Shown one piece after another: positions 38,210 through 50,097 of a stretch of DNA of 64,000 nucleotides (its first letter is position 1; each line of letters starts with the position of its first letter). Made by a program: the position numbers and the translations under genes. This stretch comes from Aliivibrio fischeri (lineage in GTDB: Bacteria > Pseudomonadota > Gammaproteobacteria > Enterobacterales > Vibrionaceae). The DNA lies in contig CP160629.1 in NCBI GenBank assembly GCA_038993745.2, positions 1,922,001-1,986,000 of the forward strand, written 5' to 3'. The notes beneath the pieces were generated by a model. It did no database searches and was not told the DNA's origin. It worked only from the letters and a program-made list of their open reading frames with translations.

Positions 38210-39093
38210 TTAGTGTGAACCATCAACAGGAACAACTAATGGTGACTCTTGATTCGTCATTTTAGCCATTAACCCACCGATACGTTGACGCATTTCACGA
38301 CGGTCAACAATCATGTCAATCGCACCATGCTCAAGCAAGAATTCACTACGTTGGAAACCTTCAGGAAGATCTTCACGCACAGTTTGCTCAATAACACGAC
38401 GACCAGCAAAGCCGATTAACGCTTTTGGTTCACCGATATTGATATCACCTAGCATTGCTAAACTTGCTGATACACCACCCATTGTTGGGTCAGTTAGTAC
38501 AGAGAAAAATGGTAGGCCTTTACGAGACAAACGAGCTAGAGCTGCACTTGTTTTTGCCATTTGCATTAGAGACATAAGCGCCTCTTGCATACGTGCACCA
38601 CCACTTGCAGAGAAACATACAAGAGGACAATTATTTTCAATTGCTGCATCTACCGCTTTAACAAAGCGAGCGCCAACAACAGAACCCATTGAACCACCAT
38701 AAATGAGAATTCAAATGCACATGCAACAACCGGTAATTCTAATAGAGTACCTTTCATTACCACTAGAGCATCTGTTTCTTCACTTGATTTTTGTGCAGCA
38801 GAGATACGATCTTTATAACGTTTTGAATCTTTAAACTTTAAAACATCTTTTGGTTCTAATTCAGCACCAATTTCAACACGACCTTCTGCATCTAAGAATG
38901 TTTCAAGACGCTTACGAGCTTTCATTCGCATATGGTGGTCACATTTTGGACACACTTCTAGGTTACGCTCTAATTCTGCAGAATAAAGAACTTGTTCACA
39001 TGACGTACATTTCGTCCAAACCCCTTCAGGGATCGATGCTTTACGTGAACTAACAATATTGCTTGTATTAAAAATCTTTTCAAGCCAACTCAT
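38210..39093 (-). pseudogene. accD: acetyl-CoA carboxylase carboxyltransferase beta, frameshifted in this sequence
   Basis: The beta subunit of acetyl-CoA carboxyltransferase, needed for the first step of fatty-acid synthesis. From the ATG at 39091-39093 the N-terminal zinc finger is clear ([23 protein letters not shown], given here in part, residues ~27-50). The frame breaks near residue 131: at 38697-38698 two C bases stand where three are needed to give the expected [16 protein letters not shown]. With one base added the protein is 294 residues, normal for AccD. The rest, including [12 protein letters not shown] and [10 protein letters not shown], is intact. Because the enzyme is essential, a base lost in sequencing or assembly is the likely cause. 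Confidence 0.92.
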
Positions 39094-39245
39094 GGACGAC
39101 CTTTCTATTAGTGATCTCTCGCACCATCGCAAGAGAATAAAATTCAATTAAATAGATTAAACCATAAATATCCGCCAGTGTAGATAAAAAACTGGTTGTA
39201 CCTATTTTCAATATTGAATCCATCTCTACTTTTCGTAGTGATAAA

Positions 39246-40034
39246 TCAATCATTATCCAGAAATAAAGGACCTAGTGGTACTCGCGGTAATTCCCATTCT
39301 AGCGGGTAATCTACATCCACAAGATACAAACCTTCGGCTTTAGCCGTAGCTCCAGCCAATTTTCGGTCTTTAGCTTCTAATAACCATTTAATCCATTCTG
39401 GTTTTTGCTTTCCTTTGCCTACTTCGATTAAGCTGCCGGTAATATTACGCACCATATGGTGAACAAAAGCGTTTGCTTTAATATCAATAACAATAAAATC
39501 ACCATGACGAGTGACTTTTAAGTGCGTTAAGTTGCGCCATGGTGAACGTGATTGACAGTGAACGGCACGAAATGACGTAAAATCATTTTCGCCTAATAAA
39601 TATTGACCAGCTTCATGCATTAAATTCGCATCTAACGCATCATGATAATGGCTTACACCATGCCCTAAAATTGCAGGACGTAAACGGTTATTATAGATGA
39701 TATAGCGATAACGACGAGCTGTAGCGGTAAAACGAGCATGAAAATCCTCATTTACCTCTTTGGCCCAACGAACGGCGATGTTCTTTGGTAAGTTCGCATT
39801 CGCCCCCATCATCCACGCTGCTAATTTGCGAGAACTTGTTGTATCAAAGTGCACGACTTGTCCTGTACCGTGAACACCAGCATCCGTTCGACCTGCACAA
39901 TGAACTTCAATAGGCTCATTAGCAACAATCGTTAATGCTTTTTCCAGTTCTTCTTGGACACTGTTTACATCTCTTTGACGTTGCCAACCGTAATATTCGG
40001 CACCATCATATTCAATACATAGAGCTATTCGCAT
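39246..40034 (-). CDS. truA: tRNA pseudouridine(38-40) synthase
   Basis: Converts uridines 38-40 of tRNA anticodon arms to pseudouridine. The 262-residue protein has the N-terminal [14 protein letters not shown] (~7-20), the catalytic aspartate in [18 protein letters not shown] (~50-67) and the [12 protein letters not shown] segment (~198). It lies between fimV and accD, as in related genomes. A terminator separates it from fimV. Confidence 0.96.
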   Translation of the reverse strand: MRIALCIEYDGAEYYGWQRQRDVNSVQEELEKALTIVANEPIEVHCAGRTDAGVHGTGQVVHFDTTSSRKLAAWMMGANANLPKNIAVRWAKEVNEDFHARFTATARRYRYIIYNNRLRPAILGHGVSHYHDALDANLMHEAGQYLLGENDFTSFRAVHCQSRSPWRNLTHLKVTRHGDFIVIDIKANAFVHHMVRNITGSLIEVGKGKQKPEWIKWLLEAKDRKLAGATAKAEGLYLVDVDYPLEWELPRVPLGPLFLDND

Positions 40035-40071
40035 GATTTCTTTTCTTTTAATTCAATTAGACATCATTATA

Positions 40072-40106
40072 AAAAAAGGCGGAGCTCACTGCCACCGCCT
40101 TTTTAA
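40072..40106 (-). terminator. terminator between fimV and truA
   Basis: AAGGCGG at 40077-40083 pairs with CCGCCTT at 40095-40101, flanked by A- and T-runs. On the minus strand it follows fimV by about 20 bases. Confidence 0.85.
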
Positions 40107-40120
40107 TATTGTTTCTTAAG

Positions 40121-43100
40121 TTAGCCGATTTGTTTCATTAATTTTTCAGCTTCGATTTTTAAGGAAACATCATCACTACGAAGAACGTCCTCAAGCAACT
40201 CTAAAGCGCCTTTATCATCAGACATTTCAATGTATGCTTTTGCTAAATCTAGTTTACTTTGAGCATCGCTGTTTACATCAACATCATGTTCCGCAACGTT
40301 GCCTAGCATGTCTGGAAATTCATCCAAACCTACATCTAGATTTAAATCTTCTTCTTCAAAGTCATTTTTATCACCCTTTTCAGTTTCAGCAATCAATGCT
40401 TCAATACTTAAAAAACGATTCTCGCCATGAGGGTCATTTTCAACATTAGGTTGCTCTGACCAATCTTCATCTTCAAGAGCTGATTCTGTATTAGAGTGCC
40501 CATCAAGACTGAAACCACTCCAATCACTACCACCATCCTCAAGCATACTGTCGATATCTAAGCCAGCGCTATCTAGATGAGTTAATGCTTCTTTCTCTTC
40601 ATCAGATACTTGCGAAGTAAAATTAAACTCTTCACGAGATGGAGCGATTTCTGTTTCTTCCTCAGTTGAATCAAGGTTAAACGCAGAATCATCGATTTCA
40701 TTGTCATCATCACCTAGAGCCGCTAATGCATCTTCAATAGATAATCCATCAAACTTTGTATCTTGCTCTTCTTCGTCGCTATCTAAATCCAATTCAGATA
40801 CAGAACTTTTTCTTCACTCTTTTGGCTAAAGTCCGTTGCGTTTTGTTCTACAAAATCATCTAGAGAGAAATCATTATCATCTTCATCGTCAGTTAATTCT
40901 GTAAGTTCAACTGGATCTTCCTCTAAATCAAGCAGGCTTTCATCATCAGCTAGCAGTGAATCAAGATCATCTTCATCAAGCGTAGCTTCTTCAAGAACTT
41001 CTGTATTTTCAACGTCAGATGCCACTGCTTCTTCAACAGTATCTTCTGCGGTTACTTCAGATTCTGTTGGCTCTGCAAGTTCAGAAACTTCCGTCTCTTC
41101 TGCTTCTGACTCAAGCTCTTCATCAAATGAGAATTCGTCTTCACTGTTTTCATTTAGCGCTTCAAGATCAACTGACTCTTCGTCTAAATCAAGTAGGCTT
41201 TCATCACCAGCTAATAGCGAATCAAGCGTTGCTTCATCAAGATCGTCTTCTTCAAGAGCTTCTGTGCTTTCAACTTCAGGAGTTACTGTTTCTTCAGTAA
41301 CATCTTCTGCCATCACTTCAGGTTCTGTTGGCTCTGCAAGTTCAGAAACGTCTGTTTCTTCTATTTCAGGCTCAAGTTCTTCGTCGAATGAGAATGCATC
41401 TTCACTTTCTTCATTCAGCGCTTCATCTTCATTTAATGCGTCAAGATCAGCAGACTCTTCGTCTAAATCAAGTAGGCTTTCATCACCAGCTAATAGCGAA
41501 TCAAGCGTTGCTTCATCAAGATCGTCTTCTTCAAGAGCTTCTGTGCTTTCAACTTCAGGAGTTACTGTTTCTTCAGTAACATCTTCTGCCATCACTTCAG
41601 GTTCTGTTGGCTCTGCAAGTTCAGAAACTTCTGTTTCTTCTATTTCAGGCTCAAGTTCTTCGTCAAATGAGAATGCATCTTCACTTTCTTCATTCAGCGC
41701 TTCATCTTCATTTAATGCTTCAAGATCAGCAGACTCTTCCTCTAAATCAAGCAAGCTTTCATCATCACCTAGCAGTGAATCAAGATCGTCTTCTTCAAAC
41801 TCTTTTAAAATGTCAGATTCAGAAACAGGTTCAACTGATTCCTCTTCCTGCATTTGAGTCTCTGTTGATTCTAATAAATCAGTTTCAGATGTAATTTCAT
41901 CCTCTTCTGAATCTAGCTCAGAAACGTGCTCATTTTCTGGCTCTGATTCAAACAAAGGAATGTCATCTTCGTCTTCTTCATCATCTTCAATTAACCAATC
42001 TTCATCTCTAGGGGTGTCTTCAGAAAGCGCTTCTGATGCTGCTACACCGTCAACTTCAGCATCAACGCCAGTCTTTCCCAGAGTTTCATTTTCCTCATCA
42101 GCATCATCACCAATAAGTTCATCTAAAAGAGCTGTACTGTCTTCATCTAACTCAAAGTTATCGTTCTTTTCATCATCATCAGCTAATAACTCATCAAGTA
42201 GAGCTGTGCTATCTTCTTCTAATGTGATGTCATCTTCATCATCAAGTTCTTCATCATCTAGCAGCTCATCAAGTAAAGCCGTGCTATCAGCATCAATATC
42301 TAGATCATCGTCTTGCTCTTCATCAGATTCATCAATTAACTCATCTAATAAAGCAGTGCTGTTATCTTCTAAATCAAACTCGTCTTCTGTTTCATCATCT
42401 GACTCATCTAATAGTTCATCAAGTAATGCCGTACTTTCATCTTCAGAATCTAAATCAAGCTCATCTTCAAGATCTGATTCTTTTTCTGATTCTTCGTCTG
42501 CCATACCAGAAAGTAATTCATCAAAATCCAATTCATCTTCAAGTGAATCTGTTTTTGCTTCTACTTCTTCTGTTTCTGGTACAAGCTTAGTCTCTTCATT
42601 TTCATCAAGATCCCACCCTTGATCTAGAACGGATTCGTCTTCATCTTCATCGTCAACTGAAGCGAATAGATCATCTAGCATCGATTGATCAAGTTCACCA
42701 CCTTCCAGCTCTTCAGTTTCTTCAAGTTCTGGAATTGATGATGCTTTTTCTGAATCTGAATCATCAATTAACGATAAGTCAAAATCATCATCTTCTGCTT
42801 CTAAATCACTTTCTGAGAATAGGTCACTATCAAAGTCATTCAGTGCTTTTTCCATCTCTTCAAGACCAAGCGCTTTCTCTTCTGCACCTACGGTCAAAGC
42901 ACTTGATGACATATCTAAATCATCATCAAGATCATCTAATCCGCCAAGTTCTAAATCAAGTTCACTCTCATCTTCTAAACTCAGAGAATCCAAATCAGAA
43001 TCTGATTCTAACTCAGCAAATGGGTCTTCATCTGTATTGTCGTTATCTGTTTCAAACTCAGCAAATAGGTCATCATTTGAATCTGACTGTTCATCAAAAA

Positions 43101-44226
43101 TGAATTCATCATTATTTAAATCGCTAAGAATATCATCATCGTCATCTAAGCTAATTTCAGGGATATCATCATCCATTTTGAAATTATCTTCAGGCATAAC
43201 TAGTGGTGCTGGTTGTTGCTCTGCTTGAGCTTCGCCTTCACCTTCTTCTTCCTCTTTTTTACGACGGAATAAGAAGAATGCAATCAAGCCAGCAATAAGA
43301 GCTCCTGGGATTAATGCCAAAGAGGCAATTAAACCTGGGCTAGATGCCAACTTATCCATCGCTGTCGGTTCAACTTTTTTCTCAGCGGCTGCAAGTTGTT
43401 TTTGTTCATTAATGAATTTTTCTACTTCATTACGAATACGGTCTTCATCACCAAGTTCACTCTTTAAATTATCAACTTCATTTTGAACTTGTGCTAATCG
43501 CACTCGTAATTGGTGATTGTTTTCTTGAAGTGCGGTGAACTCTTGCTCAGTGGTATCTAATTCTGACTTTAGAGCAACCACAGTAGAGTTTTGCTCAGCA
43601 ACTGGCGCAACTGATTTAACCACTTCTTTTTTAACTGGTTTTTTCTCTTGAACCTTAGCTTCAGTCTTAACTGGAGTTACCGCAGGTTTTGGTGTAGGTG
43701 CTGGTTTTTCAGTCTTAACAGTTCTTTTAACTTGAGCTTCAGACGCTTTTTGAGCTGCTAGTTTTTTATTATGCGCAAGCAATAACTGTTTTGCATCATC
43801 AGTATTTTCACGTCGAACTTGCTCTAGTGTCGGTAAACGTAATCGGCTATTTGGCTCTAACCCATGAATGTTGTTATTTTCAAATGCTTGTGGGTTCAAA
43901 CGATAAATAGCGAGCAGCGTTTGCTGCACAGATGTTGTATTTGATGGATTTACACGGCTAGCAATTGACCATAATGTTTCGTCTTCTCTAGTCGGCCCAT
44001 AAATTTTAGTTGATGCTTTTGCTTGTGGTGCTTTTTCAGCGGGTACTGATTTAGTATATACCTTAGCTGGCTGTGGTTCAGTTACAACCTGTGAGCTAAC
44101 GGTTTGGTCCTTACCTTCAGGACCAACGATTTGAATAGTGCTAGCCTGCGCTTGTGAGCACTGTGCGGCAACGAATAACGCTAAAGGTGTCAGCGTTTTA
44201 AATATTTTTTGTGATGCGTCAGACAC
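40121..44226 (-). pseudogene. fimV: FimV-like polar peptidoglycan-binding protein, frameshifted near its C-terminus
   Basis: A very large, very acidic inner-membrane protein of the FimV/HubP type, which organises the cell pole in Vibrio. A signal sequence (~1-28) is followed by a LysM-like region (DETLWSIASRVNP, ~80-135), a coiled coil (~215-275) and a membrane helix (~300-320, ending FLFRRKKEEE). Then come about 800 residues of D/E-rich repeats, with several TALLDELLDE units and three ~90-residue units. The C-terminal FimV domain (LSIEALIAETEKG to AEKLMKQIG) is in another frame. One base missing from the T5 tract at 40807-40811 explains this, and with it the protein is 1368 residues. The break may be a sequence error. 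Confidence 0.88.
40913..41731 (-). repeat. fimV: three tandem ~270-bp repeats inside fimV
   Basis: Two units, 41174-41452 and 41453-41731, are 279 bases each and differ at only a few positions (for example GAAACGTCTG against GAAACTTCTG). A third, diverged and shorter unit covers about 40913-41173. Each unit encodes LDEATLDSLLAGDESLLDL followed by acidic sequence ending near EDVTEETVTPEVES. The near identity shows a recent duplication, and the number of units may vary between strains. Confidence 0.88.
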
Positions 44227-44331
44227 TAGAGATGCCTCTTAATAAAATGAAAAATCAATACCTGTGTAACTATATCGGATAATAATAAAAAAACTGTAGT
44301 TTTTAAGCAAAAACTGTGTGCTTTATGGAAG

Positions 44332-44364
44332 AAAAAAGCCTTAGTTTTCACTAAGGCTTTTAAT
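44332..44364 (-). terminator. terminator between asd and fimV
   Basis: AAGCCTTAG at 44337-44345 pairs with CTAAGGCTT around a TTTTCA loop, flanked by an A-run (T-run on the minus strand). It follows asd and separates it from fimV. Confidence 0.87.
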
Positions 44365-44416
44365 TTAAAGTAAATAACGCTCTTTATTTTATAAAAAACA
44401 AGTTAACGCATTATTA

Positions 44417-45430
44417 TTAGTAGTAATCACGGATTAACACTTCAGCAATTTGAACTGCGTTTGTTGCAGCGCCTTTACGTACATTATCCGCAACTACCCA
44501 CATATTTAAGCCCATTGAATGGCTAATATCTTCACGAATACGAGCCACCATTACGTGGTCTTTACCCGTAGCGTCGCTTACTTGTGTTGGGTAATCATTA
44601 CCGTGGAAGACTTCGATACCATCAGTTTCTTCAAGTAGACGTGTTGCTTCTGCAGCATCGATTGGGGCACGAGTTTCAATATGAACGGCTTCTGCGTGAC
44701 CGTAGAATACTGGTACACGTACACATGTTGGGTTTACTGTAATCGTATCATCAGCAAAGATTTTTTGCGTTTCCCACACCATTTTCATTTCTTCTTTGGT
44801 GTAGCCGTTATCCATAAACTCATCAATGTGAGGTAAACAGTTAAACGCAATTTGCTTATCGTAAGCTTTGTTCTCTGCTGGTAAGCCATTTAGTAATTTA
44901 GCTGTTTGACCCGCTAGCTCATCAATACCCGCTTTACCTGAACCAGACACTGATTGGTATGTTGATACGTTGATACGTTCAATACCTACGGCATCGTGAA
45001 TCGGTTTTAAAGCAACTAGCATTTGAATCGTTGAACAGTTAGGGTTCGCAATGATATTACGATTACGGAAATCAGCTAACGCTTCAGGGTTTACTTCAGG
45101 AATCACCAATGGAATATCGTGATCGTAACGGAAGTGTGATGTGTTATCGATAACAACGACACCTGAATCCGCTGCGATTGGCGCCCATTTAGCGGATAAT
45201 TCACCACCTGCTGAAAATAAACCAATTTGTACTTGGCTCCAATCAAACTCTTCTACGTTCTCAACGGTTAATGTTTTACCATTAAAACGAACTGTTTTAC
45301 CTTCACTGCGCTCTGACGCTAAAAGGTATAAATTGCGAACCGGAAAGTTACGATCTTGTAATACTTCTACGATTGCTTCGCCAACGGCACCAGTTGCGCC
45401 AAGAATGGCAACATCAAATTCTTGAGTCAT
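44417..45430 (-). CDS. asd: aspartate-semialdehyde dehydrogenase (or Usg-type homologue)
   Basis: Reduces aspartyl phosphate to aspartate semialdehyde for lysine, threonine and methionine synthesis. The 337-residue protein has the Rossmann GATGAVGEAIVEVL (~11-24), the catalytic cysteine in NPNCSTIQMLVAL (~133) and the histidine in the RVPVFYGHAEAVHIE region (~238-252). The active-site cysteine is present, so it should be a working enzyme. In E. coli the paralogue at this position (usg) is not the main Asd. The start overlaps the pdxB stop by one base (TAATG). Confidence 0.92.
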   Translation of the reverse strand: MTQEFDVAILGATGAVGEAIVEVLQDRNFPVRNLYLLASERSEGKTVRFNGKTLTVENVEEFDWSQVQIGLFSAGGELSAKWAPIAADSGVVVIDNTSHFRYDHDIPLVIPEVNPEALADFRNRNIIANPNCSTIQMLVALKPIHDAVGIERINVSTYQSVSGSGKAGIDELAGQTAKLLNGLPAENKAYDKQIAFNCLPHIDEFMDNGYTKEEMKMVWETQKIFADDTITVNPTCVRVPVFYGHAEAVHIETRAPIDAAEATRLLEETDGIEVFHGNDYPTQVSDATGKDHVMVARIREDISHSMGLNMWVVADNVRKGAATNAVQIAEVLIRDYY

Positions 45431-46559
45431 TAGACTTCCTCGATTGTAAATCCAAGTTGTTGTAACGGAGTAAGATCACAGCATTGAGTCCCTGTGATCG
45501 TGATAGCACTGTACTCTCTTCTATCCCAATAGTCTTTGCGCATTTTATCAAATGCTCCGACGGTTGCGATTTCTTTTCGAAATACGGCATCATCTTTTCG
45601 CACATCATAGACTAACTGAATCAAATTGTGCAGTGTTGAATGATCCCATTGTTGATTTAATGTCACATTCGGAATGGGTGCTATCGGTAATAATGTTTGA
45701 GGGTCAGCTCTTTCACTGCGCTTTAAAAACTCACAATAAAAGTTAAATATCATTGTGGTTCCACGAGCCTTTCCTTCTAATCCATATCCTGCAATATGCG
45801 GAGTAGCAAAAGAAAGTAATGGCAATAATTCCATATCAACGTCTGGTTCAAACTCAAAAACATCCAGTACCGCTTTAAAGCCGTCTTGTTTTAGCAAACG
45901 TTGTTTTAAGGCTTGATTATCTACCACAGGGCCACGGGCAGCATTAATTAATATTTGGTCATTACGTAATTTTGATAATGTCTTTTGCCCAATGAGATGG
46001 TGCGTAGGATATTCACCATCACGAGTAATCGGTGTATGAAGAGTGATTACATCTGATTTTTCCAATAATTCATCTAATGCTACAAATGAGCGAGAGTCGC
46101 CCTCTTGCTCTTTAATTGGGTCATTCAAAAGATAAGAAATATTCAAAGCATCTAAACATTGAGCTAAATAAGACCCAACCTGCCCAGCACCAACAATACC
46201 AAAGGTTTTATCGAAAATAGAAAAACCATGTTGTTGAGCTAATACCATTAAACAGCTTAGTACATACTCTGCCACCCTACTTTGTTACAACCCGGAGCCG
46301 CGGTAAAAAAGATGCCTTTCTCTTTCAACAATGCTTGATCAACATGATCCATACCCGCTGTTGCCGTACCAACAAATTTAAGTTTATTGGCTTTTTCAAT
46401 CAATTCAGCATTCACTTTCGTTACTGAACGAATCATTAATGCATCAACATCAATCAGATCGTCAGCGGTTAATGTTCTGCCTGATTTAGCAATAACTTCG
46501 CCTAATCCACTAAACAGTTCAGCAGCATAAGGCATATTTTCATCAATCAGTATTTTCAT
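45430..46559 (-). pseudogene. pdxB: erythronate-4-phosphate dehydrogenase, frameshifted in this sequence
   Basis: An NAD-dependent 2-hydroxyacid dehydrogenase of pyridoxal-phosphate synthesis. The N-terminal 100 residues ([23 protein letters not shown]) and the rest ([61 protein letters not shown]) are in two frames. At 46275-46277 three C bases stand where four are needed to join CNKVG to VAEYVLSC. With the added base the protein is 376 residues, a normal length. The C-terminal PdxB dimerisation domain is present. A sequence error is likely, since the gene is intact apart from this base. Confidence 0.92.
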
Positions 46560-46598
46560 CTCTTACTCATCTATCCTTTTGACTTATGGCTTGAGTTT

Positions 46599-46630
46599 AT
46601 ACCAATGTAACTAATTAATGGAATTGGTAT
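46599..46630. repeat. short palindromic repeat (ATACCAAT...ATTGGTAT)
   Basis: A 32-base element with 8-base perfect inverted ends, ATACCAAT and ATTGGTAT, between pdxB and fabB. Its opening matches similar sites at 22140, 26174 and 58074. Short palindromes that begin this way are common between genes in Vibrionaceae, but I cannot count copies beyond this window. Confidence 0.5.
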
Positions 46631-46659
46631 CATCACTTCCATAACAGAAAATAGGTATA

Positions 46660-46692
46660 AAAAACCCAGTCAATTTAAGTGACTGGGTTTTT
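46660..46692 (-). terminator. terminator after fabB
   Basis: AAACCCAGTCA at 46662-46672 pairs with TGACTGGGTTT at 46680-46690 around a 7-base loop, with T-runs on both strands. It follows fabB by 29 bases. Confidence 0.9.
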
Positions 46693-46718
46693 ACTATTTG
46701 TTTTCAGTGATGACGCTA

Positions 46719-47930
46719 TTACGCTTCGTATTTCTTAATAACTAGCGTTGCGTTTGTACCACCAAAACCGAAGCTGTTTGACATTACTGTGTTCAGTGCT
46801 TGATCACGTTTTTCAGTTACGATATCAAGACCTTCAGCTGCTGGATCTAGCGTTTCAACGTTGATGCTTGGTGCAATGAAACCGTGCTCTAACATTAATG
46901 TTGAGTAAATAGCTTCATGAACACCAGCCGCGCCTAGTGCGTGACCTGTCATTGCTTTAGTTGCAGAAATTGCAGGGCTGTTAGCACCAAATACTTCTTG
47001 GATTGCACCTAGCTCTTTTGCATCACCTACAGGTGTTGATGTGCCGTGAGTGTTCACGTAATCAACGCTGTCTACGTTTTGCATTGCCATTTTCATACAA
47101 CGAACTGCACCTTCGCCTGATGGAGCTACCATGTCGTAACCATCAGATGTTGCACCATAACCTACGATTTCACCGTAAATTTTAGCGCCACGAGCAAGTG
47201 CGTGCTCAAGTTCTTCGATAACTAGCATACCGCCACCACCAGAAATTACGAAACCATCGCGGTCTGCATCATAAGTACGTGATGCTTTTTCTGGAGTATC
47301 GTTATACTTAGATGATAATGCTCCCATTGCATCAAACATCATAGTAAGAGACCAATCTAGCTCTTCACCACCACCAGCAAACATTACGTCTTGTTTACCT
47401 AGTTGGATAAGCTCTACTGCGTGGCCAATACAGTGTGCAGATGTTGCACAAGCTGAACTCATTGAGTAGTTCACGCCTTTAATTTTAAACGGTGTTGCAA
47501 GACATGCAGAAACCGTTGACGCCATTGTACGTGGAACCATGTAAGGACCAACACGCTTAACGCCTTTCTCACGCAAGATATCAACTGCGTTTACTTGGTT
47601 TAGTGATGATGCACCACCAGAACCCGCAACAATACCTGTACGTTCATTTGAAACTTGATCTTCTGTTAAGCCAGAATCCGCTACTGCTTGCTCCATTGAG
47701 ATGTAAGCAAATGCAGCCGCATCACCCATGAAACGCATTTTTTTGCGGTCAATGTGATCAGCAGGGTTCATTTTCAAATCGCCCCAAACATTACTGCGCA
47801 GACCTTTTTCAGCAAACTGCTCAGAGAAGTTAATGCCTGATTTACCTGCTTTCAGAGACTCTAATACTTCTTCTGCATTGTTACCGATACTTGAAACAAT
47901 GCCCATGCCTGTAATTACGGCTCTTTTCAT
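46719..47930 (-). CDS. fabB: beta-ketoacyl-ACP synthase I
   Basis: Extends acyl-ACP chains and is needed for unsaturated fatty acids. The 403-residue thiolase-fold protein has the Cys-His-His triad: [14 protein letters not shown] (~160), [14 protein letters not shown] (~295) and [17 protein letters not shown] (~330). It is divergent from mnmC, as in E. coli. The 120-base gap holds the promoters. GTGGTCAG at about 47980 resembles half of a FadR site, but the second half is poor. Confidence 0.95.
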   Translation of the reverse strand: MKRAVITGMGIVSSIGNNAEEVLESLKAGKSGINFSEQFAEKGLRSNVWGDLKMNPADHIDRKKMRFMGDAAAFAYISMEQAVADSGLTEDQVSNERTGIVAGSGGASSLNQVNAVDILREKGVKRVGPYMVPRTMASTVSACLATPFKIKGVNYSMSSACATSAHCIGHAVELIQLGKQDVMFAGGGEELDWSLTMMFDAMGALSSKYNDTPEKASRTYDADRDGFVISGGGGMLVIEELEHALARGAKIYGEIVGYGATSDGYDMVAPSGEGAVRCMKMAMQNVDSVDYVNTHGTSTPVGDAKELGAIQEVFGANSPAISATKAMTGHALGAAGVHEAIYSTLMLEHGFIAPSINVETLDPAAEGLDIVTEKRDQALNTVMSNSFGFGGTNATLVIKKYEA

Positions 47931-48050
47931 GATTCTTTCCTAATAAGTCATAAATCTTGGTAGATAATAGCGAAGATAGCACAACAAAGTGGTCAGCTTT
48001 CCTATAAGTCGTTAAAATCCGACGTAGATTATCTTTAATGGTACAAATTT

Positions 48051-50093
48051 ATGTCACAAAACCACATTTTACCACAAAACAGCATCACTAATGCAGTCCT
48101 TGAATGGAATGAGTCTGGAACACCCGTCTCAAATGATTTTGATGACGTGTATTTTTCTAACGATAATGGGTTAGAAGAAACACGTTATGTTTTCTTACAA
48201 CAAAATCATCTTCCACAAAGATGGCAAGAATATGACCAGCGTCGTTTTGTGATTGGTGAAACAGGATTTGGGACTGGATTAAACTTTCTTGCTGTATGGC
48301 AATGGTTCAAAGAATTCCGCTCACAATATCCTGATGCTCCTTTAAAAGAGCTTCACTTTGTTAGCTTTGAAAAATTCCCAGTTACTAAATCTGATTTAAT
48401 TAAAGCTCATCAAGCGTGGCCAGAATTGGCTCAATTTGCTGAACAGTTACAAGAACACTATCCAGCTGCCGTACCTGATTGCCATCGTTTAGTACTAGAA
48501 GACGGCATGATAACACTTGATCTCTGGTTTGGTGACATAAAAGATTGCATGCCTCAGATCTGGATGGACGATAAAGGGTTAATTGATGCATGGTTCCTCG
48601 ATGGTTTTGCACCAAGTAAAAACCCTGAGATGTGGAATCAAACTCTGTTTAATAACATGGCAAGCCTAGCTAAAAAAAGCTGCACCTGTGCAACGTTTAC
48701 TGCAGCGGGATTTGTTCGTAGAGGCCTAATTGAAGCTGGCTTTGATATGAAGAAAGTCAAAGGCTTTGGGCATAAACGCGAAATGATTGCAGGCACATTA
48801 ACGGAGCGTACAACCAAAGCAAACCACGAAGTATGGTATGCCCGCTCAACCAAAGAAAACATCACTGACGTTGCTATTATCGGAGGAGGTGTTGCTAGTG
48901 CTGCATTAGCGACAACCTTAATTAGACGTGGTGTAAAAGTGAGTGTTTACTGCAAAGATGAGAAATCAGCACAAGGGGCATCAGGTAACAAACAAGGTGC
49001 CGTATATCCACTGCTTAATGAGAAATTCAATTCCCTTTCTCGTTTTTTTGCTCCAGGATTTATTTTTGCTCGTCAATTCATCGACCAAGCGGCCAAACAC
49101 GTAGAATTTGATCATGATTGGTGTGGAGTTACCCAGTTAAAATGGGATGAAAAATCCGCCAATAAGCTAAATAAAATGCTTGAGGGAAATTTCCCTAATG
49201 AACTTGTTTCTTCTTTTGATATTGATAAAACCAATCAAATGGTTGGATTACCGATTAATATGGAAAGTGTCCACTACCCATTAGGTGGCTGGTTATGTCC
49301 AAAGCAATTAACTCGCGGATTATTTGAACATTTATCAAATAACCCACTGTTCACTCTACATTGTGACTCAGAAATAACCGCATTAACACAGAACGAAGAA
49401 CAACAATGGCTTCTATCAACAAATAGCAATACTTACCAACATCAAGCCGTTGTGGTTGCAAATGGGCACAGATTTACTGATTTTGAGCAAACTAAAGACA
49501 TTCCAGCAACGCCTGTTCGTGGACAAGTCAGTCATATTCCAACGACAGAATCACTAAAAAATCTGAAAACCGTATTATGTTATGACGGTTACTTAACGCC
49601 TGAAAATAGCAAACATCAGACTCATTGTATTGGTGCTAGTTATGATCGTCGTGATTTGGATCTTGCATTTAAAGAGTCAGATCAAATCGAAAATGGCGAG
49701 AGATTACGAAAATGTATTCCAAACGAGGTATGGCCAAACGACGTTGATACTAGCGATAACCAAGCTCGTGTAGGCATTCGATGTGCTAGTCGTGATCACC
49801 TACCATTTATCGGAAACGTGGTACGTTTTGAAGAGATGCAAGAAAAATACAAAAACATCTATAAGAAACGCCACTGGTTACGTGAAGCTAAAGATATCCC
49901 TGTTTATGAAGGTTTGTTCTGCATGTTAACGCTGGGGTCAAGAGGATTAAGCTCTGCACCATTATTGGCTGAAGCCTTAGCATCACAAATTATGGGTGAC
50001 CCAATTCCACTACCAAATTCAGTGCTTGAAGGATTGCATCCAGGAAGATTATGGGTGAGAAGATTACTGAAAGGAAAACCGTTGGATATTTAA
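48051..50093 (+). CDS. mnmC: bifunctional tRNA mnm5s2U-modifying enzyme
   Basis: Completes 5-methylaminomethyl-2-thiouridine at the wobble position of tRNA. The 680-residue protein has two enzymes. The N-terminal SAM-dependent methyltransferase (~1-250, with [16 protein letters not shown] and [17 protein letters not shown]) carries out the second step. The C-terminal FAD-dependent oxidase (~270-680, with [15 protein letters not shown] and [15 protein letters not shown]) removes the carboxymethyl group. Length and domain order match E. coli MnmC. It is divergent from fabB and is followed by an imperfect palindrome of 129 bases. Confidence 0.95.
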   Translation: MSQNHILPQNSITNAVLEWNESGTPVSNDFDDVYFSNDNGLEETRYVFLQQNHLPQRWQEYDQRRFVIGETGFGTGLNFLAVWQWFKEFRSQYPDAPLKELHFVSFEKFPVTKSDLIKAHQAWPELAQFAEQLQEHYPAAVPDCHRLVLEDGMITLDLWFGDIKDCMPQIWMDDKGLIDAWFLDGFAPSKNPEMWNQTLFNNMASLAKKSCTCATFTAAGFVRRGLIEAGFDMKKVKGFGHKREMIAGTLTERTTKANHEVWYARSTKENITDVAIIGGGVASAALATTLIRRGVKVSVYCKDEKSAQGASGNKQGAVYPLLNEKFNSLSRFFAPGFIFARQFIDQAAKHVEFDHDWCGVTQLKWDEKSANKLNKMLEGNFPNELVSSFDIDKTNQMVGLPINMESVHYPLGGWLCPKQLTRGLFEHLSNNPLFTLHCDSEITALTQNEEQQWLLSTNSNTYQHQAVVVANGHRFTDFEQTKDIPATPVRGQVSHIPTTESLKNLKTVLCYDGYLTPENSKHQTHCIGASYDRRDLDLAFKESDQIENGERLRKCIPNEVWPNDVDTSDNQARVGIRCASRDHLPFIGNVVRFEEMQEKYKNIYKKRHWLREAKDIPVYEGLFCMLTLGSRGLSSAPLLAEALASQIMGDPIPLPNSVLEGLHPGRLWVRRLLKGKPLDI

Positions 50094-50097
50094 GGAA

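Noticed and set aside
38210..39093. Reading accD as two separate genes
   Set aside because: The two frames together make one normal AccD when one base is added, and the second frame has no start signal.
41264..41857. A long serine-rich open frame on the plus strand through fimV, with others at 41960-42622 and nearby
   Set aside because: It mirrors the GAT/GAA (Asp/Glu) repeat codons of fimV read on the other strand. Serine-only composition and no ribosome site mark it as a shadow.
47960..48000. FadR-like sequence GTGGTCAG between fabB and mnmC
   Set aside because: Only half of the operator fits. The second half-site is poor, so it is not called.
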